DNA of 64,000 bases from Aureliella helgolandensis (lineage in GTDB: Bacteria > Planctomycetota > Planctomycetia > Pirellulales > Pirellulaceae): the NCBI RefSeq assembly GCF_007752135.1, contig NZ_CP036298.1, positions 4,650,001 to 4,714,000 of the forward strand, read 5' to 3'. The position numbers and the translations under genes were made by a program. The notes beneath the pieces are model-generated. The model was not told the origin of the DNA. It made no database searches and worked only from the letters and a program-made list of their open reading frames with translations. Numbering within the stretch: position 1 is the stretch's first letter; the number at the start of each line of letters is the position of its first letter. Of this stretch, positions 9,165 to 19,218 are shown piece by piece.

Positions 9165-10393
9165 TGCTGCTGGGTTGCATTGGCGACGATTTCACCGGCT
9201 CTTCCGATCTGGCCAATACGTTGGCTAAGGGCGGCATGCGGACGGTTCAATACACCGGTATTCCACACGCTCCGGCCGCGCAAGAAGTTCAGGCCGGTGT
9301 CATTTCACTCAAATCCCGCTCCATTGCTCCGGAGCAGGCGGTGACGCTTTCGCTGCGGGCGTTGGATTGGTTGCGTCAACAGGGATGCCAACAGTTCTTC
9401 TTTAAATATTGCAGCACATTCGACAGCACCCCCCAGGGCAACATCGGTCCAGTCGCGGACGCCCTGGCTGCGGCGTTGGAGACCGACCGAACTATTGTCT
9501 GCCCCGCGTTTCCGGGCGCCGGGCGGACGGTGTTCCAGGGGCACCTTTTTGTCCATGACCGACTACTAAGCGAAAGCGGCATGCAAAACCATCCGCTGAC
9601 GCCAATGACCGATCCGGATATCCGCCGCTGGATGGCGGCGCAATCCGCGCGTCCCGTCGGGCATATCGCTGCGGAAACGGTTTTTGCCGGCGCTGGCGCC
9701 ATCCGCGCCGCCCTCCACGACGCACCGGCCGGCCATCAGGTTGTCGATGCCCTTCGCGACGAAGACCTAGTGGCCATTGGGCGGGCCGCAAGGGACTTGC
9801 CATTGATCACCGGCGGATCCGGGATCGCGTTGGGCCTACCGGAAAACTTTGGCTGTACATCGGGCGACGTTCCCTGGAACGGACAAGCAGGGCAGGCTGT
9901 GGCTATGTCGGGATCTTGTTCGCGTGCTACGCGAGAACAGGTGGCGCAGCATGCAGCCCGGCATCCAGCCCGCGAAATAACGGCGGACGCAGTGATCTCC
10001 GGCCAATTAGCCCTGGGCGAAGTGGCCAACTGGCTAATGCAACAGGAAGGTGTACCGCTGCTCTACAGCTCGGCCGATCCAGACGTGGTACGGGACATTC
10101 AGACGCGTCTGGGGAGCCAAACGGCATCAGCCGCATTAGAAAACTTCTTTGCAGAAACGGCTCGCGCCGTCGTCGGCATGGGGGCTACGCGAATCATCAC
10201 CGCCGGGGGCGAAACCTCAGGCGCGGTGGTCGAGCGTCTCGCTCTGTCACAACTGGCCATCGGCCCCGAAATTGATCCGGGTGTGCCTGCCCTCCGCGCG
10301 CATCCGAATCTGGTGCTGGCGCTCAAATCCGGCAATTTCGGAGCAGCGGACTTTTTCGAAAAAGCTGCAAATGTTTTGGAGGGCAAGTCATGA
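9164..10393 (+). CDS. otnK: 3-oxo-tetronate kinase (DUF1537 family)
   Basis: About 409 residues, beginning at the ATG at 9164 inside the TGATG overlap with ltnD (a GTG three bases earlier is also in frame). The N-terminal DUF1537 substrate domain begins GCIGDDFTGSSDLANTLA and contains KYCSTFDSTPQGNIGPV; the C-terminal nucleotide-binding domain contains ITAGGETSGAVVERL and a glycine-rich stretch. The four-carbon acid sugar kinase family was biochemically assigned to ATP-dependent phosphorylation of 3-oxo-tetronate at O4. The gene is directly coupled to ltnD and otnC. Typical length; nothing is missing. Confidence 0.92.
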   Translation: MLLGCIGDDFTGSSDLANTLAKGGMRTVQYTGIPHAPAAQEVQAGVISLKSRSIAPEQAVTLSLRALDWLRQQGCQQFFFKYCSTFDSTPQGNIGPVADALAAALETDRTIVCPAFPGAGRTVFQGHLFVHDRLLSESGMQNHPLTPMTDPDIRRWMAAQSARPVGHIAAETVFAGAGAIRAALHDAPAGHQVVDALRDEDLVAIGRAARDLPLITGGSGIALGLPENFGCTSGDVPWNGQAGQAVAMSGSCSRATREQVAQHAARHPAREITADAVISGQLALGEVANWLMQQEGVPLLYSSADPDVVRDIQTRLGSQTASAALENFFAETARAVVGMGATRIITAGGETSGAVVERLALSQLAIGPEIDPGVPALRAHPNLVLALKSGNFGAADFFEKAANVLEGKS

Positions 10394-11037
10394 GCGACAC
10401 CACCCTCCGCGAACAGATCTGCCTCCTGGCCCAATCGCTGTTTGACCGTGGATTTACCCATGGTAGCACGGGCAATATTTCAGCCCGCTGCGACGACGGC
10501 GGATTGCTGGTCTCGCCGACCGGCACTAGTTTCGGGCGGCTGGATCCTGCGCGGCTAAGCCGGATTGACGCTAACGGCATTCATGTTGGAGGTGACAAGC
10601 CCACTAACGAAATGCCGCTTCATTCGGCGTTCTACGACACGCGTTCCACCGCCGGAGCGGTCGTGCATCTACATTCCTGTCACTCTGTGGCCCTATCGAT
10701 GCTGTCCGATGTAGATCCGGAGAATTTTCTGCCCCCGGCCACACCCTACGCCATCATGAAATTGGGGAAGGTAAAGCTCTTGCCATTTTTTCTACCTGGC
10801 GATCCCGCCATGGGTGCAGCAGTCCGTGGACTGGCCGGAAAACGCACCGCTGTCATGCTAGCCAATCACGGGCCGGTTGTCGCCGGTAAGGATCCGGAAG
10901 CAGCGTGCAATGCCATCGAAGAGCTCGAGGAAACCGCAAAACTGGCCTTGATGCTGCACGGTTTGCCTGCCCGTATGTTGGACGCCGCACAGGTACATTC
11001 GGTTGTAACCCGTTTTAACGTGGAGTGGGAGGCATGA
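10390..11037 (+). CDS. otnC: 3-oxo-tetronate 4-phosphate decarboxylase (class II aldolase family)
   Basis: A 215-residue class II aldolase/adducin-family protein starting with an ATGA overlap on the kinase gene. Visible motifs are GSTGNISARCDDGG, the metal ligands in HLHSCHSVAL, and LANHGPVVAG with the third His. Family members in this context decarboxylate 3-oxo-tetronate 4-phosphate to dihydroxyacetone phosphate and CO2, which feeds glycolysis. Its end overlaps the start of otnI by four bases, so all four enzymes should be made from one mRNA with coupled translation. Confidence 0.9.
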   Translation: MSDTTLREQICLLAQSLFDRGFTHGSTGNISARCDDGGLLVSPTGTSFGRLDPARLSRIDANGIHVGGDKPTNEMPLHSAFYDTRSTAGAVVHLHSCHSVALSMLSDVDPENFLPPATPYAIMKLGKVKLLPFFLPGDPAMGAAVRGLAGKRTAVMLANHGPVVAGKDPEAACNAIEELEETAKLALMLHGLPARMLDAAQVHSVVTRFNVEWEA

Positions 11038-11798
11038 CCCGTTTTTCTGCAAATCTTGGGTTCTTATGGACAGATCGCCCTTTGCCCGACGCCATCCGCG
11101 CCGCCAAGACAGCCGGTTTTGACGCTGTCGAATGCCACTGGCCCTATGACACCCCAGCCAGCGAGGTAAAACTGGCGCTGGCGCAAACCGGACTTTCCAT
11201 GCTGGGTCTGAACACGGTGCGGGGCGATGTGGCTGCAGGCGAAATGGGACTCAGCGCTCTGCCCGGCCGTCGAGACGACGCATTGTCTGCCATTGTGCAG
11301 GCGGTGTCCTATGCCGACGCAATTGGTGCCCAGGCGGTGCATGTCATGGCTGGGAAATGCGACGGCGTCGAGGCCGAGGCGACGTTCATCGAAAATCTGT
11401 CGGCCGCGTGCGAGATCGCAAGACGCAGTGGCTTGACCATTTTGATCGAACCCTTAAACGCCTTCGACGCACCGGGGTATTTTCTGGGAAACACCCAGCA
11501 GGCGAGCACTTTGATTCGCCAGATTGACGCGTCGAACCTCAAATTGATGTTTGACTGCTATCATGTTGGACGCACCGAAGTTGACGTAGCTGCCACGCTC
11601 CAAAAAATGCTCCCGATTATCGGGCATATTCAGTTTGCCGCCGTTCCGGATCGCGGGGCGCCCGATCACGGCGACGTGGATTTCCGCAGGATCTTCTCCC
11701 TAATCACCGAGCTCGGCTGGGAGCACCCCCTGGGCGCCGAATACAGGCCCGCGGGCGACACCGAGTCCTCGCTCGGCTGGATGGCAAAACTTCGCTGA
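11034..11798 (+). CDS. otnI: 2-oxo-tetronate isomerase (hydroxypyruvate isomerase-like)
   Basis: About 254 residues from the ATG at 11034, which overlaps the otnC stop (ATGA) and has GGGAGG just upstream; a GTG at 11025 is also in frame. It is a TIM-barrel sugar isomerase of the AP-endonuclease-2 superfamily, with metal/substrate residues in ILIEPLNAFDAPGYFL, LKLMFDCYHV, IGHIQFAAVPDRGAPDHGDVDF and LGAEYRPAG. OtnI converts 2-oxo-tetronate to 3-oxo-tetronate, linking the dehydrogenase to the kinase. Last gene of the operon; no clear terminator hairpin follows. Confidence 0.9.
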   Translation: MTRFSANLGFLWTDRPLPDAIRAAKTAGFDAVECHWPYDTPASEVKLALAQTGLSMLGLNTVRGDVAAGEMGLSALPGRRDDALSAIVQAVSYADAIGAQAVHVMAGKCDGVEAEATFIENLSAACEIARRSGLTILIEPLNAFDAPGYFLGNTQQASTLIRQIDASNLKLMFDCYHVGRTEVDVAATLQKMLPIIGHIQFAAVPDRGAPDHGDVDFRRIFSLITELGWEHPLGAEYRPAGDTESSLGWMAKLR

Positions 11799-12743
11799 TT
11801 GGCACCAAATTAAACCATTGGACGCCCATTCCTACCCAGAATTATCAGACGTCCTTGTTTCCTCTCGCCTGCACTCTTGCACCCCCCCCGCGGATGGAGA
11901 GTCGACTCCAAGCAAGCCATCCGGCGACCGAGCGCCAGCTGCCTCCGAGCCAGTTGGACTGACCTCTTCAAGCTCCCACGCGCAGCCATGATCCTGTTGT
12001 GATTCGCTGGTTCTTGCCGTGAGGGTAGGGTAGGGAAGGGGGGAGCAGTTTTGAAGTGGTGGAAGGGAGCCAGGAGCAAGGTAACTTGAGCCCCGTGCAT
12101 GACGATGTTGCCAACGATGTAGGAATTGAAATTGTTAAGAGCAGATGTTGCGAGGCTAGAAACCATCCTTCAAGCTACCACGTTCAACGGGGCACTTCCG
12201 CAGTGACACTACTCGGGGCTTTTGTAGTCCAGGTATTGGTACAGGCGCTGACCGGGATTCTAATAATGGTTCCCCGACAGGTTCGAGCGATTACTTACTG
12301 CTGTGCCAGCGACTACGAAGACGGCAGCTTTCACCCGGCAACTCCTCCACTTTCACGACTACAATCTATAGTCGCGTTGCGCGAATTGTTAAATTTCGGC
12401 ACCGAGGGCTTAGCTAACCAGATCGGTCCGGACGGAAAAGTTGAGCGAGCGTGGTGCGTTTACAGCCTTGTTAGGAGCACAGGCATTTGTACCCTTTCGG
12501 TCATTGCACCGGTTGCCGAACAATTTTGTGCAGTTTCCCCGTCGTAAGAATTCCCGTCGTAAGAAAGCTGGAACCACCCAGCAGGGCGATCCATCTCCCG
12601 ATTTCCCAAGTGGCTTGCAGTAGGTATAACGGATCCAAGTGCGCGAAAAAATGCCTTCATTTTTGCGTGACACTCGAGGCTCGTGCGGCACTTCTTTTAT
12701 ATGGGAAGAAAATATTCTTAATTCATTCGGTAGCTGATTCTCG
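11799..12743. other. 945-base gap between the threonate operon and the FG-GAP kinase
   Basis: Two frames over 100 codons exist (11810-12166 minus, 12056-12547 plus), but they overlap, lack recognisable motifs and have no good ribosome binding sites. The right end (12685-12740) is AT-rich (TTTTATATGGGAAGAAAATATTC) and probably holds the kinase promoter. Nothing else was recognised. Confidence 0.4.
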
Positions 12744-15700
12744 ATGACGAATTCCCCCGCAGATCCTCCCGGTCATGCCACCACATGTGCTTTGCCCCTT
12801 GATGCGGTTACTGCAGAAATACTGCGGATCCTAGATCAACATATGGAGGATCTTCAAGCGGGAAGAGCGGCGACGCGCGCGGAATTGGTTGCGCGTCATC
12901 CTCATCTGGCTTCGCAGCTCGACGCCTGCCTAGCAGGCTTGGAGTTTATCCATGGAAGCGGCGCACCGCTTCCGGGAAATGACCAGCGGTTGGGGGACTT
13001 CCAAATCATCCGTGAGGTTGGGCGTGGCGGAATGGGCGCCGTGTATCAGGCGGAACAGATTTCGCTTCGTAGAATTGTCGCGTTAAAGATTATGCGATTC
13101 GGAAGCGTTTCCGACCCGGAAGCGATCGAGCGATTCCAGCGGGAAGCGGAAACGGTTGCCAACTTTCACCACACAAATATTGTTCCAATCTTCGCGGTTG
13201 GTGTCGACCATGGTGTCAATTACTACGCGATGCAGTTCATCGAGGGGCAGAGTTTAGCCCAAGTCTTGCAGGAGCGCCAGCAGTCAATCGGTGCAAATGA
13301 AGTCGCTGAATGGGGGTTGCAGGCCAGCGAAGCGCTCAGCCATGCCCATGCCCGTGGAGTCGTTCATCGAGATGTAAAACCGTCTAATTTGCTATTGGAT
13401 GCGGAGAGTCGGATTTGGTTGACCGACTTCGGCTTGGCTCGCAAATTGGACAATGTCACGCTGAGCATTGCTGGGGCCATCATCGGAACGCCAAGGTATA
13501 TGAGTCCGGAGCAGGCGGCTGCAGCGATCAAACGAGTCGACTATCGCAGTGATATCTTCAGCCTAGGGGCGACCCTCTATGAATTGCTAACGGGCGTCCC
13601 TGCGTTTCGCGGCGATACTCCCATAGAGGTAATCCAGAACATTCTGACCGTAGAGCCGGAGCCTGTTCGGCAATTAAGTTCGGCCATAGATCGCGATCTC
13701 GAAACCATCGTGATGAAGTGCTTAGCCAAAGAGCCTCACGAGCGATACGATTCGGCCAGTGCTCTCTCCGCCGATTTGCGAGCGTTTATCGATGGTCGCC
13801 CCATCCAAGCCCGTCGCGCAAATGTACTGGAAAGATCCGTTCGTTGGTTGCGACGGCAGCAAAAAAGCGTCAAGCTGTCGGTGGCGGTCGCCGCCGTGAC
13901 CGTCCTAGCGACCTTTGCCAGTATCGCTGGATGGCTGGCCTACGATGCATCACGCCAGGGTACGCTTCAATTCAGCGCAGTCACGCCACCACTGTTGGTC
14001 GAGATATTGGACCAGGCTAACCAACCGCTCCGTATCGAGACCGCGCCGATGCAAAATCCCGCGAAATTGCCGGCTGGGGACTACCGAATTCGCGTTTCGA
14101 CCGAAGGCGAATTGAGCGAATCTTACGATGTCGCGCTCGCCCCAGGACAGGACCTGAAGTTTACGCTCGATCCGCACGATCAACTGCTTTGGCGAGAGCA
14201 TCCAATCGAGCGCAGCTTCGATATTGCCCCCTTCGAAAATAGCCACGCAATCATTGCCTGGACTAAAACTGGACTCGATATTTGGAAGGGATTTCCGAGG
14301 CAGACTCTATCTATTTCGCTGGAACCGGAGAGCCTTCCACGCCCGGCCGAGGCACCGGGGCTCTCCTGGGTCTGGAATGCCTTCGGATCCACTTACGCGG
14401 GCTACGGTCCCTTCGACCTTCGCCCCTGGGTAGCACAGAAAGATGTCGACGTAGATGGCGATGGTCAGCTCGATTTAATTTTTGCAGCTCGTCATCAGGC
14501 ATGGCTGGCGGCCGTCTCGGTCAGTACGGGGCAAGTTCTATGGCTGGCAGCACGCGGGCGAGACGTAACCTCAATAGTTCCCCCGGTTGGCAGCCCCCCG
14601 TATCCGCCGGTCATCAGCACCGTCATGAATGATCCACTCATGGATCACGATTGTGATGGGGATGGTGTTCCAGACCTCATCGTGATGTTAGCTGAAACGG
14701 AGTCAAGTTCAGACTTGAACTTTGGCCGTCCAGAAGTGAGGAACTGGATCGAAGCGATCTCGAGTGCCACAGGGCAAACAATTTGGCGCTTTGACCTTCC
14801 TGCGGAGTGTCTAACCATGGACGCTAACGAGATGCCCCCCCGCGATCTGCGTTGGTATGTAGGGCTTGAAAGCGGCTACTCCACAGGCGGTACCGGAAGC
14901 GTGCTGATTGGTCGTCATCGAGTCCGATTTGGTGGTTGGAAATTTGAACGTCGAGGTTGGCACGGCTATCGTCCGGCTGGATTTGCGGCGCTCACCATCG
15001 GGTCAATGCCGCGAGTGGGGATCGTCGCCGGAACAACCTTCTTCAGCCTCGATCCTATGACGGGTGTAGAGGCTCACGATCCGATTGACCTGGAAGTGCG
15101 CCCGGGTCGAGCGTGTCAGTGGGGCGACCTCGACGGTGATGGTAACTCGGACATGGTGATGCTTGAGGCCATCTCCACCCCACCTCCAACTCCAACCGCC
15201 AGTATTCGCTTGGTGGCTTGGTCGCCTTCCAAGCGTAAACAACTTTGGACTTTGCCTCTCGACGCGGAGTGGCCGCGGATGCCTGCCGGTTCGGTTGAAC
15301 CACCGAACTGGCCGTTAGTCTGCGATCTCGACGGTGACGGCAAGTGTGAGGTGATCGCACCGGATGGGCGCTCACCCGTAGCGACAGGCAATGGCGCAGG
15401 TCTTTCTCAGATTCCCTGGGGAACACTACGCGTCTTCGACGGAGCTACGGGCCAAACACGCTGGACCCAACGTCTCGTCAACATGGACTGTCAAATCGAT
15501 CATTTCATTGACGGACCGGACATCGATCAAGATGGCTGCCGAGACCTGTTCGTGGCAACCCTGATCGGTGACGAATTTCGCGTTTACGTAGACGCATTCT
15601 CCGGCCGGTCCGGTAATCAACTGTGGACGACTAGTACTCCGCAGAAATTCGAAAACCATTTCAGTGATGAGCTCCACTTGATGCCGCTCAAGTGGTGGAA

Positions 15701-18167
15701 CGCCGGCAATGATGGCTGGCCACAATTGCTAGTACAGGTCGTAGCGGCGCAGCAGGGGAAACGGCCAAATATCGTCCTGGGGGTTGCGGCGCAAGATGGT
15801 CATGTCCTGCGGGTCGGCCACGACATAACCTCCCTGCAAGCGGCAGATATGGACGGTGACGGAGTGGAGGACCTGCTAGTTTACAACTCCAACGTGTCGC
15901 AGTCCTTGACCAATGGCGGATTCCTCCATTGCCTGCGCGGTGTGCGGCTCGAACCTTGGGCAGTCCTAGGAGACCGGGGTGAACCACTAAGTGATTGCAA
16001 TGGGGACGGAGTTCGTGATTTGATCTCGGGCTGGCCCAACGCTGCGGTGGAGGCTACCAGTGGCAGTAGTGGCAAGCGACTTTGGCGTACTGAGATCAAT
16101 AGCGATTGGCGAGAATTCCAAGTTCGATCGGCTGCTGCTAAGTCGGGCGCACCAGGCGACCTAGACGGCGACGGAATTTGCGACTTGCTGGGCTGGACCT
16201 ATGGCTCCCATTACCAAGAAAAAGATCGGCCCTTCTTCGCCCTTTCCGGGAAAACCGGCAAGCGTTTATGGACGGCAAATGAAATAGCGGTGCAAACTGT
16301 GCATAAGGTACTGACCGCTGAAGCTCACGATCTTGACGGAGATGGTCAACTGGAAGTGCTGTTCGTCGCGTCCCTTGACTATGGGTACCACCTCCGATCT
16401 AGTATTTCTACGCAGGACTCGCGGCTCTGGATGTTTGCATGCTCTGGACAAACGGGAAAGCTTCGTTGGGCGATCCCGCTAAGTTCTGCTTACGATGGAA
16501 CTCAAGGCACAGTTTTACAAGTGAATCTTGACGGCCCGCCACTCTCGCCAACGGTAGCGGACCTCGACGGCGACGGATTGCTCGACTTCTGCATTCCCGT
16601 TGTCATGCCCGACGGGCTTGGTTTAAAGACGTCCGCACGTCGCGGAACAGACGGTGGTGAAATATGGTCGCGTCCCTATCCGACAGTTGCTAGTAGCCAA
16701 GTGTCGCTGTCCGATTGGATCCCACCAACGGTTTGCGATCTCGACGGCGATGGAGACATGGAGGTGGTTGCTGTTGAAGCTGACAACGGCAACGCAACAG
16801 AAACGTTGACGGGATCACACCTGCACGTCATCGCCCTAGCTGGGGAAAATGGGAGCGAACTCTGGAATTCACCCTTCAAGATAGCTGTCGACAGTCTACG
16901 TTCTCATTCACACAGTTTCGGGCAAGCTGCTCGAGCACATGTGTTGCGAGCCAACGACAATTGTCATCAGATTGCGGTGATGACACCTGGAGCACCAAGC
17001 GGCGTTTCAGTATTTGATGCCGCTGGGGTGCGGCAAGACTGGGGACCGCTGGCAGGTCGCCAGATCTCCGGACTGTGGGTGTGCGATGCTGATCGAGATG
17101 GACGCGATGATATTGTTATCCTAGAGCAAAACATGCTTGGTGTGGTGACTGCAGCCGCCCCCGAGCGACCGAGATGGACCTACTCGCTTCCGTCGATTGG
17201 TCCGCATCGCGTGCTGGGAATCAAGCCAGCCGACGGTATCGAACCGGCGGTGATCGCCATAGGCTGTGATGCCTCAGACAACAGTGTATTAGGCATAAGC
17301 CTAGCAACCGGCGAACGCGTATGGAGTGTTGCGGGAGTCATCGCGCAGTTTGACGGTGGTGCCTACTTGGCACCAAGACGCCTTGATTGGCTCAATGAAT
17401 TCACCAAGAGCTCGGCAATTGACCGTCCGTACATCTACTGCAGCTACGATTCGGTGTCGCGCGTTCGCAGCGGTGAGGCACCTAGCATGGCAAATCGTCT
17501 CGAGCCGACGCGAGATCTTGGCCGCCAGGTTGCCGCTGGTAATATCGGATCCCCAAGAATCCGACAGCACGTGGATGAACGATGGGCGAGAGACCTTCCT
17601 TGGGTGTCAACGACAATAACCTATCGCGAACTGTTTTGGAACATTGCTTGGTTGATGTCGCTCTCGGCGTTGCTGGTTGTCATACCTCTCTACTTTCTCT
17701 ACCACATCGTTCGCCGGCAGTTTAGTTTGCACCTTCTATTGGGTTTGCCTGTTGTGGCTAGCCTATTCTTGATGGCAATACTCATGAAAATCCCCATCGC
17801 TGAAGATGTCCATACACTCGGCGAGCGTTTCGGGATGGCCGCAATTTACGCACCGCTGGTGGCGTCGCTCGGACTTGTTGTTTCCTGGGGGTTTGGTCGG
17901 CGATGGCGGAGGTTGGCTGCGTGGCTTCTGACTACAATCGTAGCGAGCCTCGCTTCCGCACTGCTTTTGATTTGGGCCGATGCCGTGATCTATAATCCTA
18001 TGCTTCCCGAGGAACGCTATCGCTTCCAGGGTTGGCCTTTGGTCTGGCTGATTGGGACGTACGCAACTGCATGGCTAATGTTGTTAACGTTGCTATTCCT
18101 GCGAGTTTGGCAATGGCTGAGGAAGCGGTTCGGTTCCAGCAGGGGAACCAACGCCTTCGTACCGTGA
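12744..18167 (+). CDS. Giant membrane Ser/Thr kinase with FG-GAP/VCBS repeat sensor
   Basis: 1,807 residues. The cytoplasmic N-terminus has a Hanks kinase domain at about 83-350: GRGGMGAVYQAE, the Lys in VALKIMRF, HRDVKPSN, DFGLA, GTPRYMSPEQA. A single membrane segment (about 378-400, LSVAVAAVTVLATFASIAGWL) leads to an extracytoplasmic region of about 1,200 residues. At least twelve calcium-loop motifs of FG-GAP type can be counted there (for example DVDGDGQLDLIF, DCDGDGVPDLIV, DLDGDGNSDMVM, DLDGDGKCEVIA, DADRDGRDDIVI), alternating with PQQ-like TGQ.LW segments, suggesting beta-propellers. The C-terminus has a further four or five membrane helices. This appears to be a surface sensor that signals through phosphorylation. 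An ECF sigma factor gene starts 31 bases downstream and is a likely target. Confidence 0.93.
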   Translation: MTNSPADPPGHATTCALPLDAVTAEILRILDQHMEDLQAGRAATRAELVARHPHLASQLDACLAGLEFIHGSGAPLPGNDQRLGDFQIIREVGRGGMGAVYQAEQISLRRIVALKIMRFGSVSDPEAIERFQREAETVANFHHTNIVPIFAVGVDHGVNYYAMQFIEGQSLAQVLQERQQSIGANEVAEWGLQASEALSHAHARGVVHRDVKPSNLLLDAESRIWLTDFGLARKLDNVTLSIAGAIIGTPRYMSPEQAAAAIKRVDYRSDIFSLGATLYELLTGVPAFRGDTPIEVIQNILTVEPEPVRQLSSAIDRDLETIVMKCLAKEPHERYDSASALSADLRAFIDGRPIQARRANVLERSVRWLRRQQKSVKLSVAVAAVTVLATFASIAGWLAYDASRQGTLQFSAVTPPLLVEILDQANQPLRIETAPMQNPAKLPAGDYRIRVSTEGELSESYDVALAPGQDLKFTLDPHDQLLWREHPIERSFDIAPFENSHAIIAWTKTGLDIWKGFPRQTLSISLEPESLPRPAEAPGLSWVWNAFGSTYAGYGPFDLRPWVAQKDVDVDGDGQLDLIFAARHQAWLAAVSVSTGQVLWLAARGRDVTSIVPPVGSPPYPPVISTVMNDPLMDHDCDGDGVPDLIVMLAETESSSDLNFGRPEVRNWIEAISSATGQTIWRFDLPAECLTMDANEMPPRDLRWYVGLESGYSTGGTGSVLIGRHRVRFGGWKFERRGWHGYRPAGFAALTIGSMPRVGIVAGTTFFSLDPMTGVEAHDPIDLEVRPGRACQWGDLDGDGNSDMVMLEAISTPPPTPTASIRLVAWSPSKRKQLWTLPLDAEWPRMPAGSVEPPNWPLVCDLDGDGKCEVIAPDGRSPVATGNGAGLSQIPWGTLRVFDGATGQTRWTQRLVNMDCQIDHFIDGPDIDQDGCRDLFVATLIGDEFRVYVDAFSGRSGNQLWTTSTPQKFENHFSDELHLMPLKWWNAGNDGWPQLLVQVVAAQQGKRPNIVLGVAAQDGHVLRVGHDITSLQAADMDGDGVEDLLVYNSNVSQSLTNGGFLHCLRGVRLEPWAVLGDRGEPLSDCNGDGVRDLISGWPNAAVEATSGSSGKRLWRTEINSDWREFQVRSAAAKSGAPGDLDGDGICDLLGWTYGSHYQEKDRPFFALSGKTGKRLWTANEIAVQTVHKVLTAEAHDLDGDGQLEVLFVASLDYGYHLRSSISTQDSRLWMFACSGQTGKLRWAIPLSSAYDGTQGTVLQVNLDGPPLSPTVADLDGDGLLDFCIPVVMPDGLGLKTSARRGTDGGEIWSRPYPTVASSQVSLSDWIPPTVCDLDGDGDMEVVAVEADNGNATETLTGSHLHVIALAGENGSELWNSPFKIAVDSLRSHSHSFGQAARAHVLRANDNCHQIAVMTPGAPSGVSVFDAAGVRQDWGPLAGRQISGLWVCDADRDGRDDIVILEQNMLGVVTAAAPERPRWTYSLPSIGPHRVLGIKPADGIEPAVIAIGCDASDNSVLGISLATGERVWSVAGVIAQFDGGAYLAPRRLDWLNEFTKSSAIDRPYIYCSYDSVSRVRSGEAPSMANRLEPTRDLGRQVAAGNIGSPRIRQHVDERWARDLPWVSTTITYRELFWNIAWLMSLSALLVVIPLYFLYHIVRRQFSLHLLLGLPVVASLFLMAILMKIPIAEDVHTLGERFGMAAIYAPLVASLGLVVSWGFGRRWRRLAAWLLTTIVASLASALLLIWADAVIYNPMLPEERYRFQGWPLVWLIGTYATAWLMLLTLLFLRVWQWLRKRFGSSRGTNAFVP

Positions 18168-18198
18168 CATTCGAGCTTCGTTGCTCCTGAGAATAACC

Positions 18199-18795
18199 AT
18201 GCCGACAATCAATTCAACCGAGGATGGACCATTGCAGGAACGTACGCAATGGCTGATGCGCTATGAGGCCTGGTTGCGAATTCTTGCGCGTTGTGAGATT
18301 GACAGTCGATTTGCTGGCAAGTTTGACGCGTCAGATGCGGTACAGAATACTCTAATCGAAGCCTGGAAAGGCTGGGACCAATTCCGAGGAAGTGAAGAAC
18401 CACAACGACTGGCATGGCTGCGTCAAATACTAGCTTATCAATTAGCGCACCTGGCGCGGCAGTATGCGGGTACGCAGATGCGAGATGTCACTCGCGAGAC
18501 GACCCTCGAGCAGTCGCTGGGGGAGTCGTCCAATCGATTAGATTGCCTTTTAGTGGCTCAAGAACTTTCGCCAAGTCAGCAGGCTATGGCAAACGAACGA
18601 AGCATCCGACTGGCTGCCGCATTGGAGATGCTGCCTGCGGACTATCGCGATGTTATCAGACTGCGACACATCGAAAATCTCTCCCATGAAGAGGTCGCGG
18701 TGCGAATGAATCGCAATAGTGGTGCGGTCCGCATGCTTTGGATGCGAGCGCTCGCTGCGCTCCGTGGTGTCATGATTTCTGGCGATCCTCTCTGA
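18199..18795 (+). CDS. ECF-type RNA polymerase sigma factor
   Basis: About 198 residues from the ATG at 18199; a TTG at 18181 is in frame but less likely. Region 2 is visible as FDASDAVQNTLIEAWKGWDQFRGSEEPQRLAWLRQIL, and region 4 as LEMLPADYRDVIRLRHIENLSHEEVAVRMNRNSGAVRMLWMRAL. The pattern matches planctomycete ECF sigma factors, which lack a classical anti-sigma factor and are encoded next to a Ser/Thr kinase. It sits 31 bases behind the giant FG-GAP kinase, so co-transcription and control by phosphorylation are likely. Confidence 0.92.
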   Translation: MPTINSTEDGPLQERTQWLMRYEAWLRILARCEIDSRFAGKFDASDAVQNTLIEAWKGWDQFRGSEEPQRLAWLRQILAYQLAHLARQYAGTQMRDVTRETTLEQSLGESSNRLDCLLVAQELSPSQQAMANERSIRLAAALEMLPADYRDVIRLRHIENLSHEEVAVRMNRNSGAVRMLWMRALAALRGVMISGDPL

Positions 18796-18803
18796 TACCA
18801 TGT

Positions 18804-19142
18804 TCAGAGCTCATCCCCAATTCGAAGCGCTGGCTCATCATCAAAAGACACTTGCTTCACCCTAGGAATCGGTCGAAAAACTCTGATTTCGTTAATGCTT
18901 CCTTGGTGCGCCCGACGCGATCTCGCCGCCCATTTGGGATCTCCTGCGGCATGGACTCGAATACTCAATTGCTGGCGCTGAGGGAGCCAGAAAAAGATGA
19001 ACCGCACAGATTGATCAGCAGCATATATGGCGGCGACACTCAGCACTTCTTTCGGTACCAGCGATTGCTGCGTGGAGAGCTTGCAAGCAGCGACCGCCAG
19101 CCTAGCTGCCCGTTCTGCGGCCAACCTCCGCATCTCCTTCAA
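18804..19142 (-). CDS. Possible small ORF of unknown function
   Basis: A 112-codon frame from a TTG at 19142 (an ATG follows at 19133 after AAGGAG). It lies 76 bases downstream of the membrane-protein gene on the same strand. The composition looks protein-like (VRFIFFWLPQRQQLSIRVHAAGDP), but no family was recognised, and a competing frame on the other strand (18738-19229) covers the same bases. Weak call. Confidence 0.25.
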   Translation of the reverse strand: MKEMRRLAAERAARLAVAACKLSTQQSLVPKEVLSVAAIYAADQSVRFIFFWLPQRQQLSIRVHAAGDPKWAARSRRAHQGSINEIRVFRPIPRVKQVSFDDEPALRIGDEL

Positions 19143-19218
19143 AAGACATATGATGGACGTACCATTGGAGTGATCATCGATGATCTCGCAGCAAATTTAC
19201 AAATCCACCGATGGATAT

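Noticed and set aside
11810-12547. Two overlapping frames on opposite strands (118 and 163 codons)
   Set aside because: No recognisable domains or start signals; overlapping on opposite strands.
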